DNA from: Isoperla grammatica
Lineage: Eukaryota > Arthropoda > Insecta > Plecoptera > Perlodidae
Length of the DNA stretch: 64,000 bases
Reading direction: 5' to 3'
Assembly: GCA_945910005.1 (NCBI GenBank)
Contig: OX246739.1
Coordinates: 12,064,292-12,128,291 of the forward strand
Shown here: positions 1 to 11,327 of the stretch, one piece after another
Layout of the letters: the number at the start of each line of letters is the position of its first letter
Numbering within the stretch: position 1 is the stretch's first letter
Translations under genes and position numbers: made by a program
Notes under the pieces: model-generated
The model's input: only the letters and a program-made list of their open reading frames with translations
Database searches by the model: none
Told to the model about the DNA's origin: nothing

Positions 1-74
1 CTTGACGGATTTGAAATCAACATTTTTGACTTCTAAACTAGAAGTTTTTAACAAAATCAGCCAAATCCGTCAAG
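1..74. repeat. Terminal inverted repeat / hairpin
   Basis: The first 13 bases (CTTGACGGATTTG) are answered by a reverse complement ending at 74. A second small stem (ACTTCT/AGAAGT) sits at the centre, so the segment could fold as one imperfect hairpin. The sequence starts at the window edge, so the left arm may be longer. A related block recurs nearby at about 219-257, which suggests a transposon terminus rather than a microRNA precursor. Confidence 0.55.
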
Positions 75-257
75 CCGTTTGACCTGTGTGCGACGAACCA
101 AACATTCTAACTCGATATAATTCACTAATTAATTATGTGTAGGTTGGCATCTATACGGATTTTTCTGGTTATGCTATCAGCATCTAGATTAGTAGTCACG
201 AGTGTTGATTTAAAATTTCATCCAAATCTGTCAAGCCGTTTGATCTGTGCGCGACGA
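58..257. repeat. Diverged direct repeat pair (58-97 and 219-257)
   Basis: Two blocks share CCAAATC(C/T)GTCAAGCCG followed by TTTGA(C/T)CTGTG(T/C)GCGACGAA. They lie about 160 bp apart in the same orientation with only a few substitutions. I cannot assign them to a known family. They probably belong to a dispersed repeat whose other part lies left of the window. Confidence 0.6.
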
Positions 258-446
258 AAAAACTTTGTACACACACATAGACAAAGTGCCAATCGAGTTG
301 AAATAAGAGATTCACCTCGCTTCGCTATGTTCATCTAATCATAACATTATTGATATCAATCTATTCGTATTTAAAAACTGAACGAAAAATCATTTTAGTT
401 TTTTTCTGTAGGACGAACGGTGTAAACGTTATACCTAAGCCAAAAC

Positions 447-640
447 GTTCGGTGGCGTCGCGGCGCCACCGACGCCGTCTGCAGTAATTCCAGCGATGTA
501 ACCCTGGTCCAAAAACATTGTTATGCATACCTTTGTATAATCCCGTTTACCGCTATACTCTTCCACGAATAGCCTACGAGAGCCAAAATCATACATCTTG
601 CGCTTACTACTATATGCTCGTTCCGCAATCCTAACTACAT
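447..640 (+). repeat. Dispersed repeat fragment with GC-rich hairpin
   Basis: A perfect 9-bp stem (TCGGTGGCG at 449-457, complement at 464-472) with a 6-base loop stands out in AT-rich DNA. Downstream, the stretch from about 531 (CCGTTTACCGCTATACTC) to about 635 resembles 22721-22820, which contains CCGTTTACCGCAATACTC and then similar words in the same order. This looks like a degraded relative of the element annotated at 22156-22804. Confidence 0.5.
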
Positions 641-1129
641 ATTATAATGTTCGGATAGGAATAAAATGTAACAAGTACCGCTTTATACTTTCAGAGCTTT
701 GTATGGCAAGTGATGGAGCTGTCTCATCAACATAATGTTATTACAACTTCCACATGGAACTCTGAAAAAAAGTTAGTTAGTTCTCAAATTAGGCTCATCT
801 TTACGTATGGTCACAACTGTACACATTATCTACATTTTCCAGCAGTACACATCGTTAAGACATTCCAGACAGCACCAATGGATTCAGCAATGCCTAAATA
901 GGCCGTCAACAGGATATTGTTGAGAAACTAACTCTTAATGTAGGCACAGTATTGCAATGGAAAGAGTTATTCAGATACAAAGAGCAGGTCCAGCATCATG
1001 GACAGAGGTGTGTGAACATGGCAGTAGGGTGTTACAGAACAGCACTTAGTTGTACTTTGTACCATCTACGTACAGCGTTAATTTAGACTAAAATATCGGA
1101 ATTTTTGCCTGTTATCCAAATTTTTAAAT
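641..1129. other. Intergenic DNA, nothing recognised
   Basis: AT-rich sequence with no supported gene, RNA or repeat. It ends at the GAA-type tail of the adjacent LINE. Confidence 0.5.
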
Positions 1130-1166
1130 TGTCTTCTTCTTCTTCTCAAATGCCCACATTTGGCTA

Positions 1167-3407
1167 TTATGCCATCATGCTGGATCTGGTCAACCAGTAG
1201 AGAATCGCTTCTTTCTCCACCCTCTTCATGCCGCTCGGCATTGTGTCACGTTCACATGCCAGTTTTGGACATACAAACAGGTGGCTCCTATCCTGCTCCC
1301 CATTTCCACACAGCTTGCAGGTACTCGTCTCAAACACCCCTATTTGGTGGAGATGCTTCCCTAGAAGATCGTGCTGCGTTTTTAGCCTGAACTGGGCCGT
1401 TTCAATTTGCCGTGGAAGATGGTTGGTGGGCCTTTTTGAACTCATGGTATATTCCTGCCATGGCTTGTTTCTACCTTTCTCTACCCAGTCCTGCCTGATC
1501 TTCTTAGTGGCTGCAGCATTTAAATGTGCTTTCATAGACTCGAGGGTTAAAGGTTTTGGCAGTTGCGGCATTCTGGCTCCTCGTTTGGCCAGATAGTCGG
1601 CCTTATCGTTTCCGTATATGCTGCAGTGTGATGGTATCCATTGTAGAGTTATCAGTTTGTTTTTATTTTGTAGTCTTAGAATTTGTAGTTTACAATGTTT
1701 TACCTCAGAGTCCACTTCTTTCTTGCTGGCTATGGCTTGTATAGCTGCTTTTGAGTCCGTTAGTATGACAATCCTATCGTAGCTACAGTCTTTTACTTTG
1801 TGTAGGGCTTTACCTATTGCCGTCAGCTCGCCATCATAATTACTACCATTCTCTCCAGCAGGATGGGACTCTTCAAACTCTCTGCAATATATTCCAGCAC
1901 CTGCCTGACCTTCCCCTGGTGTTGCCGAACCATCTGTATAGACATGTAGCCACTCGTTCTCTGGGTAGTATTTATGGATATGCATTGTCGCCAATCTTCT
2001 TATTTCCTCCCCTGTGTATGCTGCCTTTGTCTTGTCCAATCCTACCACAGTCAGTTCATGGGGGACATCTAGTATGGCGATATTTATGTTGGGTAGTGGG
2101 ATATTCTCTCTAGTTGTGTGCTGTAAGTGTCCAATTAGGTCCTTCTTTACCTCTTCCACAACTGTGATGAATGTTTTTTGAGTCTTTAGATGTTCATGAG
2201 GTTCCCTGTCCCATACTGTGCTGTCCATCCGTATTAGCTTCTCGTGTAGGTGTACTGCCGCTCTGTTTCGCCTTGCCTCCAGAGGTGGGATGTTTGTTTT
2301 TGCTTCCATTGCTGCAATTGGGGTTGTCTTCACACCACCTGTGATTATCCGTAGGGCTTGGTTTTGTACCCTGTCCACTTTCTCCTTTGCTCCTTTTGAA
2401 GCTGTAATAAGTAGTGAACTACCATATTCCAGGAGTGGTCTAACGTATGTCTTATACGTGGTTTTTAGTGTCTCCTCATTTGCTCCCCATCGCACTCCTG
2501 CCACTCTCTTGATTAAATTCAGCCTTCTTTTACCTGCAGCACACATCTTTTCTATTTGATTTGTCCCTTTCATTTTTTGATCTAATGTCATTCCCATGTA
2601 TGTAGGATTGTCTTCCTTTTTAAGTGTTGTTTCTGCATATTTAAGTTGAAAATTGGGGATCGAATGCCTAGTTGTGTAGTAGTCGTACACTGTCTTCTGT
2701 TCATTCACTACCATTCCGTTGAGTGTTGACCATTCTTCCAATGCCTTCAGTGCTTTGTTCATCTCTTTCTCAATTTCGTCCTCGTCTCTTCCACAGTACC
2801 ACATAACAACATCGTCCGCATATATTTTCACCTTCACTTTACTTCTTGTTTGAATATACTCTGCCAGGTCATTTATTAGTATATTGAAGAGGATTGGGCT
2901 CAATACTGCACCTTGAGGGACTCCTGCCCTTGTTTGTCTGAACTTTGATCTCTTGTTGTTGTACCTGACCCTAATAAATCGTTGGCTTATGAAGTTCTTT
3001 GTCCATCTATATATATTTTCTGGTATTTGTATGTTATACATTTTCTGTAGTAGTTTGCCTCGCCATACTTTGTCAAATGCTGCTTTGAAGTCCACCAGTA
3101 CTGCCAGGGTTGATAATGTTTTATTAAAACCTTCCTTCACATCCTGCATTAGATAGGCTATCTGGTCGACAGTGCTGCGATTGTTACGGAATCCAGCTTG
3201 GTGTGGTGACAGCAACTCCTTAGATTCCAGATAGTTGTTCAATCTGAAGTTTACCATATGTTCCATTACTTTTGCAGTCATGCTAGTAAGTGAAATGGGT
3301 CTGTAACTTTCAATCTTGCTACTGTCCTTACCCTTCTTCAGTATGGGGATCACTTCTGCTTTTCTCCAGCTGGCAGCTATCAGGTATATTTCCTTCCCAT
3401 GTTTCAT
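1167..3407 (-). pseudogene. LINE ORF2, reverse transcriptase plus RNase H part
   Basis: This open stretch of 746 codons would copy the element RNA into DNA at the nicked target and degrade the RNA strand. Reverse transcriptase motifs: SYRPISL at 34-40, VDFKAAFD at 105-112 (catalytic Asp), AGVPQGAVLSP at 161-171, and YADD at 196-199 with both Asp residues. The thumb includes YVRPLLEYGSSL at 321-332. RNase H follows: VYTDGSA with Asp492, GELTA with Glu527, LTDSKAA with Asp551, and the IPSH..IYGNDKAD block with His594 and Asp601. A CCHC-like finger has Cys697, Cys700, His709 and Cys713. All key residues are present, so this part has decayed little. The listed start is not the native one: the frame continues from the upstream segment after a shift near 3365-3385, where that frame's coding sense fails and this one begins. 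Confidence 0.92.
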
Positions 3408-4476
3408 TACAAAGCCTCAAGATTGTTTCCTTTCCATGTCTCCCAAGATTCTTCAGAAATTCCGGGTGTATTAGGTCTATTCCAGGGGATTTTTTATATT
3501 TAAGCCGACTTAAGGCAGCATCAAGTTCATACAAAAGGAAGGGGCCATTGTAGGGATTGAGCCTATCATCCTTGTATTTTTGGTTTACCACTCTTGTATG
3601 TTTCTGATTCATGTTACTCTCCTTTGCTAGGTGTTCACAGAAGGCTTCTGCTTTGTCCGTGTCTGTAACTAGCTGGCTATTTTTATATTCAATAGGTTTG
3701 TTTCGTTCGTGTTTCTTGTCTTTGTTGTACATTGTCGAGAAAAAATTATGTGCCTTAGCCCCGTCCTTTCTGTAGTCTATTTTCTCTGCAAACTCATGGA
3801 AAGTCTTTCGTTTGCTTTCGATTACTTCGTTTTTAAACACTGCTTGTGCCTTCCTCAGTTTTATCATATCCTGCATGTCTCCTGTCATTTCAGCTATTTT
3901 TCTAGCATTATCTCTTGCCTTCTTCTTTCTCTGTAGGTTTTCATTCCAGAATGGTTTATATTTCTTTACCTTTCCTCTTGGAATATACTTTTCCGCAGCT
4001 TTTTGCATTATTTCGTTGATCTCCTTACTCTCTTGGTTTATTTCCTCTGCCATTGCTCTATTACTAAACCTTTCTTCAGTGTAACTTCTGTATTCTGCCC
4101 ACTTTGCTTTCTTAAAGTTCCACCGAACTCTTACATCCTTCTCTTCCCACATAGCTTTCTCTCTGGTGATTAATACCACTTTGTGTCCAGCCCCAGATGG
4201 GGATTCCAGATTTTCTTGTTTGACACTGTCGTAGATGTTTGAGTGGCAAAAAGCCAGGTCTGGTCGTGATTGAAAGCCTCTATATGAGAGGAATGTGTAA
4301 GGTGATGGCGTTCCCTCCAGTAGCATTACAGGGTTGCTATCCAAAAAATCTTCTATAATGCTTCCAACCTTGTTTGTTTCCTTGTAGTTCCAAAGCTTAT
4401 TAGGAGCATTGAAATCCCCCACCACTATTGTGTTCTTATCCAGCTCTATAAGGTCTAATACTTTGGTTTCGTTCAT
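3328..4476 (-). pseudogene. LINE ORF2, endonuclease C-terminal half and reverse transcriptase N-terminal part
   Basis: The second segment of the broken ORF2. Early in it lies VVGDFNAPNKLW (Asp21, Asn23), then SRPDLAFC (Asp73) and GAGHKVVLI (His98). These are the late catalytic motifs of APE-type LINE endonucleases, which nick target DNA. The usual Ser-Asp-His triplet is replaced by Ala-Gly-His, so the conserved Asp before the catalytic His is missing. A lysine-rich linker leads into the reverse transcriptase fingers (KKSPGIDLIHPEFLKNL near 330-345), then the frame is lost. The initial Met is an artefact, because the coding sense extends a few codons upstream in this frame (Tyr-Asn-Pro-Pro precedes it), where it meets the previous segment. 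Confidence 0.88.
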
Positions 4477-4909
4477 TGGTGGGTTGTATGTTATGAATTA
4501 TGATGTATTTCGTTTTAGTCCTGTTTTTCCACAATTCAAGTTGTGCCACTTCTATCTTGTCATCATCTTGCATCTCATGGATAATCTTAAATTTTGTGGT
4601 TAGTTCCTTCTTAACCCCAACGATTATACCTGAGGAGATTTGTCTGGCTCGTGGAAGGCAATATATGTTATATCCTGTCACGTCTGCTTTTCCTAGGTTG
4701 TCATTATCGGTAATAGTTCCTGCTTCGGTTATAGCGAATGCGTCGATATCATTTATGAAAATCATCTTCTTAAATTCTGTATATTTGTCTAGGGATATTC
4801 CACCCGCGTTCCAGAACATAAAATTTACTTTGCCCTTAGAAGGACATGTTGGCTCTCTCTTTTGCGTTGTGTCTCTACTCGCTGAGATAGGCATCTTTTC
4901 TCCGATCAT
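4436..4909 (-). pseudogene. LINE ORF2, endonuclease N-terminal part
   Basis: A 157-codon frame starting at 4909. It holds the first endonuclease motifs: FMFWNAGGI with Asn34, AFAITEAG with Glu62 (metal-binding in APE-type nucleases), and SSGIIVGVK near 92-100. The coding sense stops near 4485-4510, where the family's usual Tyr-x-Pro-Pro stretch continues in the next frame, which indicates a single-frame shift. A short basic, Ser/Thr/Lys-rich leader precedes the domain. There is no ORF1 cysteine-rich nucleocapsid region upstream on this strand. Confidence 0.85.
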
Positions 4910-4950
4910 TTAGCAAAACCAGGGGGCACGTGTATGCAGCAGTATCAAAA

Positions 4951-7807
4951 TAATGTAGATTGAAACACTTACTTCATACGGACGCGATCGGAGGCCACCC
5001 CCCTTTAAATTGTAGTAAAATACTTCTTTTGAATGTTAACTTTAAATGCTAGACAGGCATGGTGAAACCATGGTATGCATGCTTACCAACCAAACAAAAC
5101 AAGCTCAAAATTGATTATTTTTTTTGTAATTTCTTAGCTACATTTTATATTTTTATTTAATTTCATATTTTTTTAAAGAAGGCTACCGGTAGTTGTTTTA
5201 GCTCAAAAGGATCTGTTTCAAACCGACAGATTTTTTGATCAACCTACGATGGGTAAATAAATACTGTTCACACACCTGCATTTTATGATTAATCAGCTTT
5301 CACCTCAATTTAAACAAGTATAATAGGCCCATGCCTTAATCTAAAATTTTCTCACAGGATTAAAATTTGTAGGCTACATTTGTAAATACGTATTAACGAT
5401 GGACTACAGTTACAGTCCATAAAAACAAATTTTAAAGCTTTCTACACTAATTTAGTAATTTTACATATCAAATTCCAAAATGAATTAGAATATAATGAAT
5501 AGAATATAATGAATTACTAACATATTGTATTGATCATTAACCACTAACCAGTAAGTTGGTATCAACAAAGTGCAAAATTATCTGCAGAAATAATATGATT
5601 TTCCATTTCCATTAAAACTTACACATATCCAAAATGGAAATACTTTTAAACAAGTTTTGTCAAAATATGGACAAAACAGCTCAAATTTAATAACTTAAAA
5701 ACATTCTAAAAGATTTTCAACTAACTGGGAACGTCCAACTTGTCAGCAATGCTGATTAGAAACTGTCATCAAGGTGAAAGCTACATAATCATAATTGACT
5801 TTATATCAGAATACCAACATAACATGACATTAATATTATCACTATACCATTGCTTTACGTTCCAGAAAAATAAATTACTAAGAAAATGTTATTTTAGCAA
5901 CGTAGACATATAAGGCATTTATCACAGAATGCTTATATGAACAATTTGTACCCTTTGGTAGAAAAAGCAACTAGTTTTTAAATTTAGGAAAATTTCTCAT
6001 TGAACATTGTGCCAGGAATAAGATTGTGAGTTGTAAATAAATAACTTTAAAAACCCTCCGAGTGCTCCTTTTCTAAGAACGTCTGATGCGTACCGCTGGC
6101 AATTAGGTTACAAGCGGTGGTGGGTAGTGGTGACGTAAACACTACAATGTGGAATAATACACTTTACAACCAAGCTGCAGTTACTTGCATTGCCAGCCAC
6201 TACCTCACCACCAACAGATCGTCACTGAGACAACACGACGGTGGCACGTGTTTACACTCAACAAGCTCATTAACGCTGACATGGGGGAGGACCGTTTAAA
6301 CGCTGAAACTTGACTGTGTTTTAATGTTTATAGTTTCCTTCGAAGAATTTAATTTGAACGTGCATTTAAATGTCAATTAATTTAATGTTAATTAATATTA
6401 TTATTAATATTATAATTAATACGGTATGTTCATATATTTCCACATTATCAAATATTAGTAATAATGATTATTATTATTAACATTAATAATTAATGACTAT
6501 GATTTGCTCACAAGTCACGATCAAAAGCAAGGTGTACACTTTACAGGGTGGTGTGCACCTAACTGTAAAGAAGTTTCTATTACCGAGTTGGCAACTTTAA
6601 ACGTTTAACGTATTTGGAAACGAGGTTGAATGTTTAAGGGTTTGCTCATCTTTGATTTGATTGGGATTCTTTGATTAAAGATCATACTGTTCTGCACAAA
6701 TGAGTTCTAAGAGGTTAATAATAGAAGATAATCATGACATTACAATTTAATTTAATTTTAGCAAAAGTTAAACCTCTTGTGGCAAAGTTTGTTGTGAGAA
6801 CTTGAGTGTATTTATTTATACTTTATTGAGCATTGTGATAGAGGAAGGATTCTACGGTCAGCGAGAGTGAGGTCGTCGAGCTTGACATGCCCCGACGTGA
6901 ATCATCGCTAGTTCCAACGCTCGCGACTGTTGTGTCAACAGCGCGTTACCGTAGCCTAACCGTGCAAGATTACTACTATACAATGCATGGAGTTAGTGCC
7001 TACCCTTGCCCATATTATTCACTATGCATAATGAATGGCTAGACAACACCTATAAATAAATAAAATAAAATCGTATTTATAGTCTAACCACTCAGTAACA
7101 AGATTGATTTTCAGTGGGGGACTTTAATTAAAAGAGACTAAACCAAACCTGTAGGCTCCGAACACCTATTAAATTAACTAATTGTGGAACCACAATTAAA
7201 GCAGTAGGCCTACACTTAACTGCAACACTAGGCGCTAGGTTGCTGTCTGCTGTCTTTAAAAGAAGAAGGCATAGAGAACATTTCCCACCACACTAATCTA
7301 GATTTTTTAGGGGATTCATCATATAAAATGCATGTCCAAGCCAAACTGAGAGAAATGTACAAATGTGGGAATATACAACTGGAAATGTTCCATGTCATTG
7401 CTCTGTGGACAAAACCATAAACATGAGATCTAGGCCTATATCAGCACCTACGTATCGTTCCCCGTTTATGTTTGAAGTTACGTTCTATGGACAAGACTAT
7501 CAGGGAGAGCAAAAGCGCATAGTTCACTTAATGTGTTAATCCCTGTTTGTCCCTGTCGGTTTGAAAACCTTCAATAACCCTCAAACAATTACTGATAAAT
7601 GTTCCTTCCAAGCAATTGAATCAATCCGATTGTATTGGCAACTGGCAAGGGCATTACTAACTCTCATGCACTAAACACGCCGTAAGTCAACGAACGCAGC
7701 GTCAAGTGAGAAACTACGTTATGATGAATGATCGACCAGCGATGGAATTAGCAACGAGATCTGTTTTTTGCGACCTGTATGGCTAACCATTAGTTTGTTC
7801 CACTCAC
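4951..7807. other. AT-rich intergenic or intronic DNA
   Basis: No reading frame with recognisable coding sense. At 6370-6500 there is a TTAAT/ATTAAT-rich, self-complementary patch. Around 6840-6960 a more GC- and CpG-rich stretch could be an exon or regulatory element, but it has no decisive motif. Scattered AGGCCTA words begin near 7200. Confidence 0.5.
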
Positions 7808-7874
7808 ACAATTCCTCCGTCAGGCTGGGCCCCGTATCCCGCGACGTTTTACTGTAAGTTCTCTGCATAACCTC
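7808..7874 (-). other. Candidate exon E (splice-site bounded)
   Basis: On the minus strand a good acceptor (TTTGAATTGTTTCAG) precedes GAGGTTATGC at 7874. A GTGAGT donor at 7807-7802 could end it after 67 bases. The frame that follows in phase from exon D is open and reads EVMQRTYSKTSRDTGPSL and on. It also stays open through a weaker donor further left, near 7784. I do not recognise the peptide. It could equally be untranslated sequence or part of a spliced non-coding RNA. Confidence 0.27.
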
Positions 7875-8290
7875 CTGAAACAATTCAAAGTTAAAGGTTA
7901 AAAGATTGCCTGATTTGCATTTAGCAACAAAGTTAATACAACACTACATTAAATTTATTAGAGTGAATATGAACGATATTAAGTCCTACTGCTCCTACAT
8001 GAGGAATGGGTGCGTAAGTGAAATTTATATAATATACCCTTACAGTATTTAGAAGCATTAAAACAAGTTTATAGTTTTAATAAAAATATGCAAACCTACA
8101 ATTTAACTTAGCCTATTTAGCTTTAATTAGCAAAGATGAAGGTACTGAAGTAGACATATAGAAAGAAGGACTTGGGCATAACCAATCAAATGTTCAATAA
8201 ATAAATTCAAAAACAAATTTCACACATCTATAGTGGTTTTATAGAGTCCTAATCATGAGGTATAATAACAGCCAATCATAATTCACTCAC

Positions 8291-8344
8291 CAAGAGAACT
8301 TCAGTCCATGACATGGTTGCCGATGGGCGACAACTCAAGTTTTG
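8291..8344 (-). other. Candidate exon D (54 bp, strong splice sites)
   Basis: The minus strand reads ...GCTTACTTACAG, then 54 bases, then GTGAGTGAAT, so both consensus sites are strong. One of three frames is fully open and contains an ATG in reasonable context (GCAACCATGT), giving MSWTEVLL before the donor and continuing in frame into exon E. If instead joined in phase from the ATG exon at 13257-13347, a second frame runs 13 codons and stops at TGA (8301-8303), giving a 31-residue peptide. The plus strand also shows a GTAAGTAA here, so strand is not certain. Confidence 0.32.
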
Positions 8345-8721
8345 CTGTAAGTAAGCAAAATTAATACATACAACACACAATGCAACAAACAATGGTAGTT
8401 ATACAGCAAATACATGCATATCATACATGGTCAGTGCAACAAACAATAGTAGTAGTATACAGTTACATAGCAAGTACAAACAAAATATCAGAGTCAATCA
8501 CATTTCTTAAACGTTGTTTTGTAAATGTCTTGAGATTGTTAAATTCACTTCACTGTCTTTTGTCATCATTTAAAATGCATTTGCCAAAAAATTTAAAATA
8601 AGACACACTTCTAAACCAATTTGCACAAAAACACATGAAAATTGAAAAGTTATTTTGCAAAAATATTAATGTAGGTACGGGATCACCATTTCCAAATTAA
8701 ATTACTCATATTTTAATCTTC

Positions 8722-9118
8722 GTTCCAGGTTTGTTAAATGTTCTTTGGAACTTGGTCCTTTAAATCCATTGTTGATACATAAAATGCACTTGCATTAAAA
8801 TAATTTCACTAAATGAAAGCTTACAATTTTTACACAAAATATATAGGCCTAACTGAAATAGTATATAGGTAAACAAAAAATTGATTCTACTTTAAAAGAC
8901 ACTGACAAATTTGCAAATGAAATAATTCCATAGTGTTTTACTGTTTGTTCCATGTCAAATGAAAATGTTCATTGAAACTTTCTTGTCCAGATTGATGATC
9001 ACTTTTGAACAACTCGATGACACAAGCACATAAACCTCACAACCGACAAACAATATAATTAAGGTACGGTAACATTTTAGTGTTTGTTCCAGAATTGTTA
9101 AATGTTCTTTGGAACTTT
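8722..9118 (+). repeat. Three diverged short direct repeats
   Basis: A word of about 32 bp (GTTCCAG..TTGTTAAATG then TTCTTTGGAACTT) occurs at 8722-8753 and 9086-9118, with a poorer copy at about 8946-8982. The spacing is irregular. It may be remnants of a degraded tandem repeat or of one transposon family. Confidence 0.5.
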
Positions 9119-9983
9119 CATCTTGTTTAAACCATAAATATCACAACTGAAGTACAACAGCCTAGGCTACAGTCTTTGTTCTATGTAAGTTATGTGTCTT
9201 TTAGAAACATTTGTATCGGTTAATACAATTGATAGCTCGGTGCAGAACTGTTGCACATCACAAATTTAAATAGAAATGGTAGAATTAACAATTTAACAAA
9301 ATAAAAAATATAAATGTGCATATTCACTGTTGGTTTCAACTTTCAATCTAAGCAATTATTTCTTTATAAACGTTTTTCTAGCTAAATCTAAGAATCCTAT
9401 TATGTATATATCTCAATTTTAGTATCACATATCAATAGTTAAGAATACATAGTCAGCATTGATTGATAGGCAATAATATAATGTACGTAAGGTACGTCCC
9501 AGTGTATTTTAAGTCTAGGCTAGGTTAGTGAAATGTCTTCAAAACAAACTTCAAGGGACCAGAATCGTAAAACATTATTTGGTTAGGCCTACCTACTTTA
9601 CATAGGTAATACTAATATACTGCAGTTTATAACTATGATGCACATGAATGACATATAAGAAACTTACTGAATTTACTATGGAACATAGGTACTACCAAAC
9701 TACCCTACATCTATATACGTAATACATCCAGAATTATTATCATAGGCCTACTAGTACTAACAACACAATGCATTTTTTCTGAAAGAATGTCTATAAATCA
9801 AGAAAAGTAGAACTACATCCTTATTATTTCAAAATTCATTAGGCCCTACTGTAAATATTAGCCTACTTAGTTCTAAAACCAAGTAGGCTACAACAAACTG
9901 TTCTAAAAGCATATTTTACTTAGTATGTCCTTTTGTTCAGTTTATCATAAATGCAAAAAATAATTAAAAATCTTGCACACAGG

Positions 9984-10006
9984 TCACATCGCACCCGTTG
10001 ATGAAC
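9984..10006 (-). other. Candidate exon C start (strong acceptor)
   Basis: The minus strand carries an excellent polypyrimidine tract and acceptor (TTTGTTTTGGTTTTGTTTCAG is 21 long; its last 15 bases end at 10007) before GTTCATCAACGGG. Joined in phase to the ATG exon at 13257-13347 it adds six complete codons after the junction codon and stops at TGA (9984-9986), giving a 24-residue product. No good donor follows, so it would be a terminal exon. No clear AATAAA was seen close by. Confidence 0.22.
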
Positions 10007-10167
10007 CTGAAACAAAACCAAAACAAATTAAAATTGGTTAGGGTGAGGTCTACTAGGGTTAGGGTGAACTTCCCAAATATCATTCAGCATATAAAATAAT
10101 TAATTAATTAATTTTGTGTTTCACATGAAAGTTATTCTGACCAGCAACAATGTTATGTTTGCCAATA

Positions 10168-10760
10168 GGGTTGCCAACTCTCCCGTATTTACCGGGAAAT
10201 CCCGTTTTCCACTGTGACTTCCCGCTTCCCGTATCAACTCTACACGGGTATCAGTTTTCCCGTATTTTCACAGTTTGTTTTAAAATACACATTTTGTAAA
10301 CTTCCGCCTACTAACAGTAACAGTACACAGTTTTCAGCATTTGAGCATTTTGAACTTAAAGTCTTATGTTCAGACAATTGTTTCATTATGATACATGATG
10401 GTACATAAATGATTAGACAATAGAAACAGATCAACCAGGTAAGTTACAAGTTGTTGGTATTTATTCTCTTTCGTGTAAAAAATTTTATAATTATTTAAAA
10501 CGAAAGATTCTACGTGATGCAAAATAGCTTCACAAAATGTAGAAGGTACATATTAATTCAATTTACCCTCCCAAATTAAACATTAACTGAATGAGAAAAT
10601 TACACTGCAAAGTTAATATCAAATCCATAAACTCATTTTCTGGGACCTAACGTCGCGATTTGGCCTTCGGCTAACTGGGACATATAGCCGTCCTCTTTCC
10701 CTCTACATTTCAAATCAATTTTAAAATTCCTGTATTTTCATATTCAATAGTTGGCAACCC
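10168..10760. mobile_element. TIR DNA-transposon remnant or MITE (593 bp)
   Basis: GGGTTGCCAACT at 10168-10179 is repeated inverted at 10749-10760, and both ends are flanked by TA. The interior carries several CCCGTAT words near the left end and a CCTGTATTTTCA near the right. No transposase is encoded. A GGGTTGCC start is common among hAT-like elements, but I see no 8-bp target duplication. TA flanks would instead suggest a Tc1/mariner-like group, so the superfamily is open. The right end abuts the tail of the next LINE. Confidence 0.55.
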
Positions 10761-10854
10761 TATAAGATAAGATAAGATAAGATTTAACACTTAAAGGCTG
10801 CAAATGGGCCACAACTACCCGGTGGCAACCTATCCAAACCTCCCCCCTCCCCCA

Positions 10855-11327
10855 TCACCTCCTTTTCGTCAATCTATTTCTAAATTCCCTTACTGACTCA
10901 CTCTCAACAACCTCCTCGGGTAACTCATTCCATTCCCTTACCGTTCTCTCAACAAAACCAAACCTACCCAGATCACTTCTCACTACCCGACGCTGAAATT
11001 TCCAATTATGATCCCCTCTCCCTCTATAAACTCCTTCTTGCAACCTGCTCTGGATTTCCCCCCACCCTCCCTTCCCCCTAGCTGCTCTATATAAATTACA
11101 CATCCTATCACTCCTCCGTCTCTCCTCTAAGGACTCCCAACCCAGTTCCCCCACCATTGCTGTAACACTATCATAAGCCCTTACCACATTCCCTAACCTA
11201 TCTTCCACATACCTCCACCTCCTAACTTGTCCTGTAACCTTCCTTGCTGCCCTACGCTGCACCTTCTCTAATTCAATGACCTCCCCCTTCCTATATGGAT
11301 CCCACACCGCGCCACCATATTCCAATA
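10855..11327 (-). pseudogene. CR1/L2-like reverse transcriptase C-terminal fragment
   Basis: The frame reads LEYGGAVWDPYRKGEV, then VQRRAARKVTG, then SVTAMVGELGWESLEERR, and ends with a FRNRLTKRR-type C-terminus. This sequence of blocks is diagnostic of the thumb and C-terminal region of CR1/L2/Rex-type LINEs (LEY..VWDP, QRRAAR, LGW..L..RR). The catalytic palm is absent through 5' truncation. The frame is intact to its stop, so decay is slight. Codons right of 11327 belong to the inserted palindromic element, so an apparent start at 11340 is not genuine. Confidence 0.88.

Larger units (their letters stand above)
1130..4950 (-). mobile_element. Non-LTR retrotransposon (I-like, RNase H-bearing), 5'-truncated, frameshifted
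   Basis: Reading leftward, the element encodes an apurinic-type endonuclease, a reverse transcriptase, an RNase H domain and a C-terminal CCHC motif. This order is known from the I/R1/LOA/Ingi-type groups of LINEs. Three overlapping minus-strand frames cover ORF2, so two single-frame shifts have broken it. No ORF1 is visible to the right of 4910, so the copy is either 5'-truncated or its ORF1 is unrecognisable. About 20 bp past the stop the minus strand shows a short (GAA)4 tail near 1134-1147, the kind of short 3' repeat seen at LINE ends. The right boundary is uncertain. RNase H separates it from CR1, L2 and typical Jockey elements. Confidence 0.93.

Noticed and set aside
1228..4084. Plus-strand frames of about 90-122 codons
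   Set aside because: They are antisense shadows of the LINE ORF2.
3328..4510. Programmed frameshifting in the LINE
   Set aside because: LINE ORF2 is normally continuous, no slippery heptamer was evident at either junction, and two separate single shifts fit simple mutation better.
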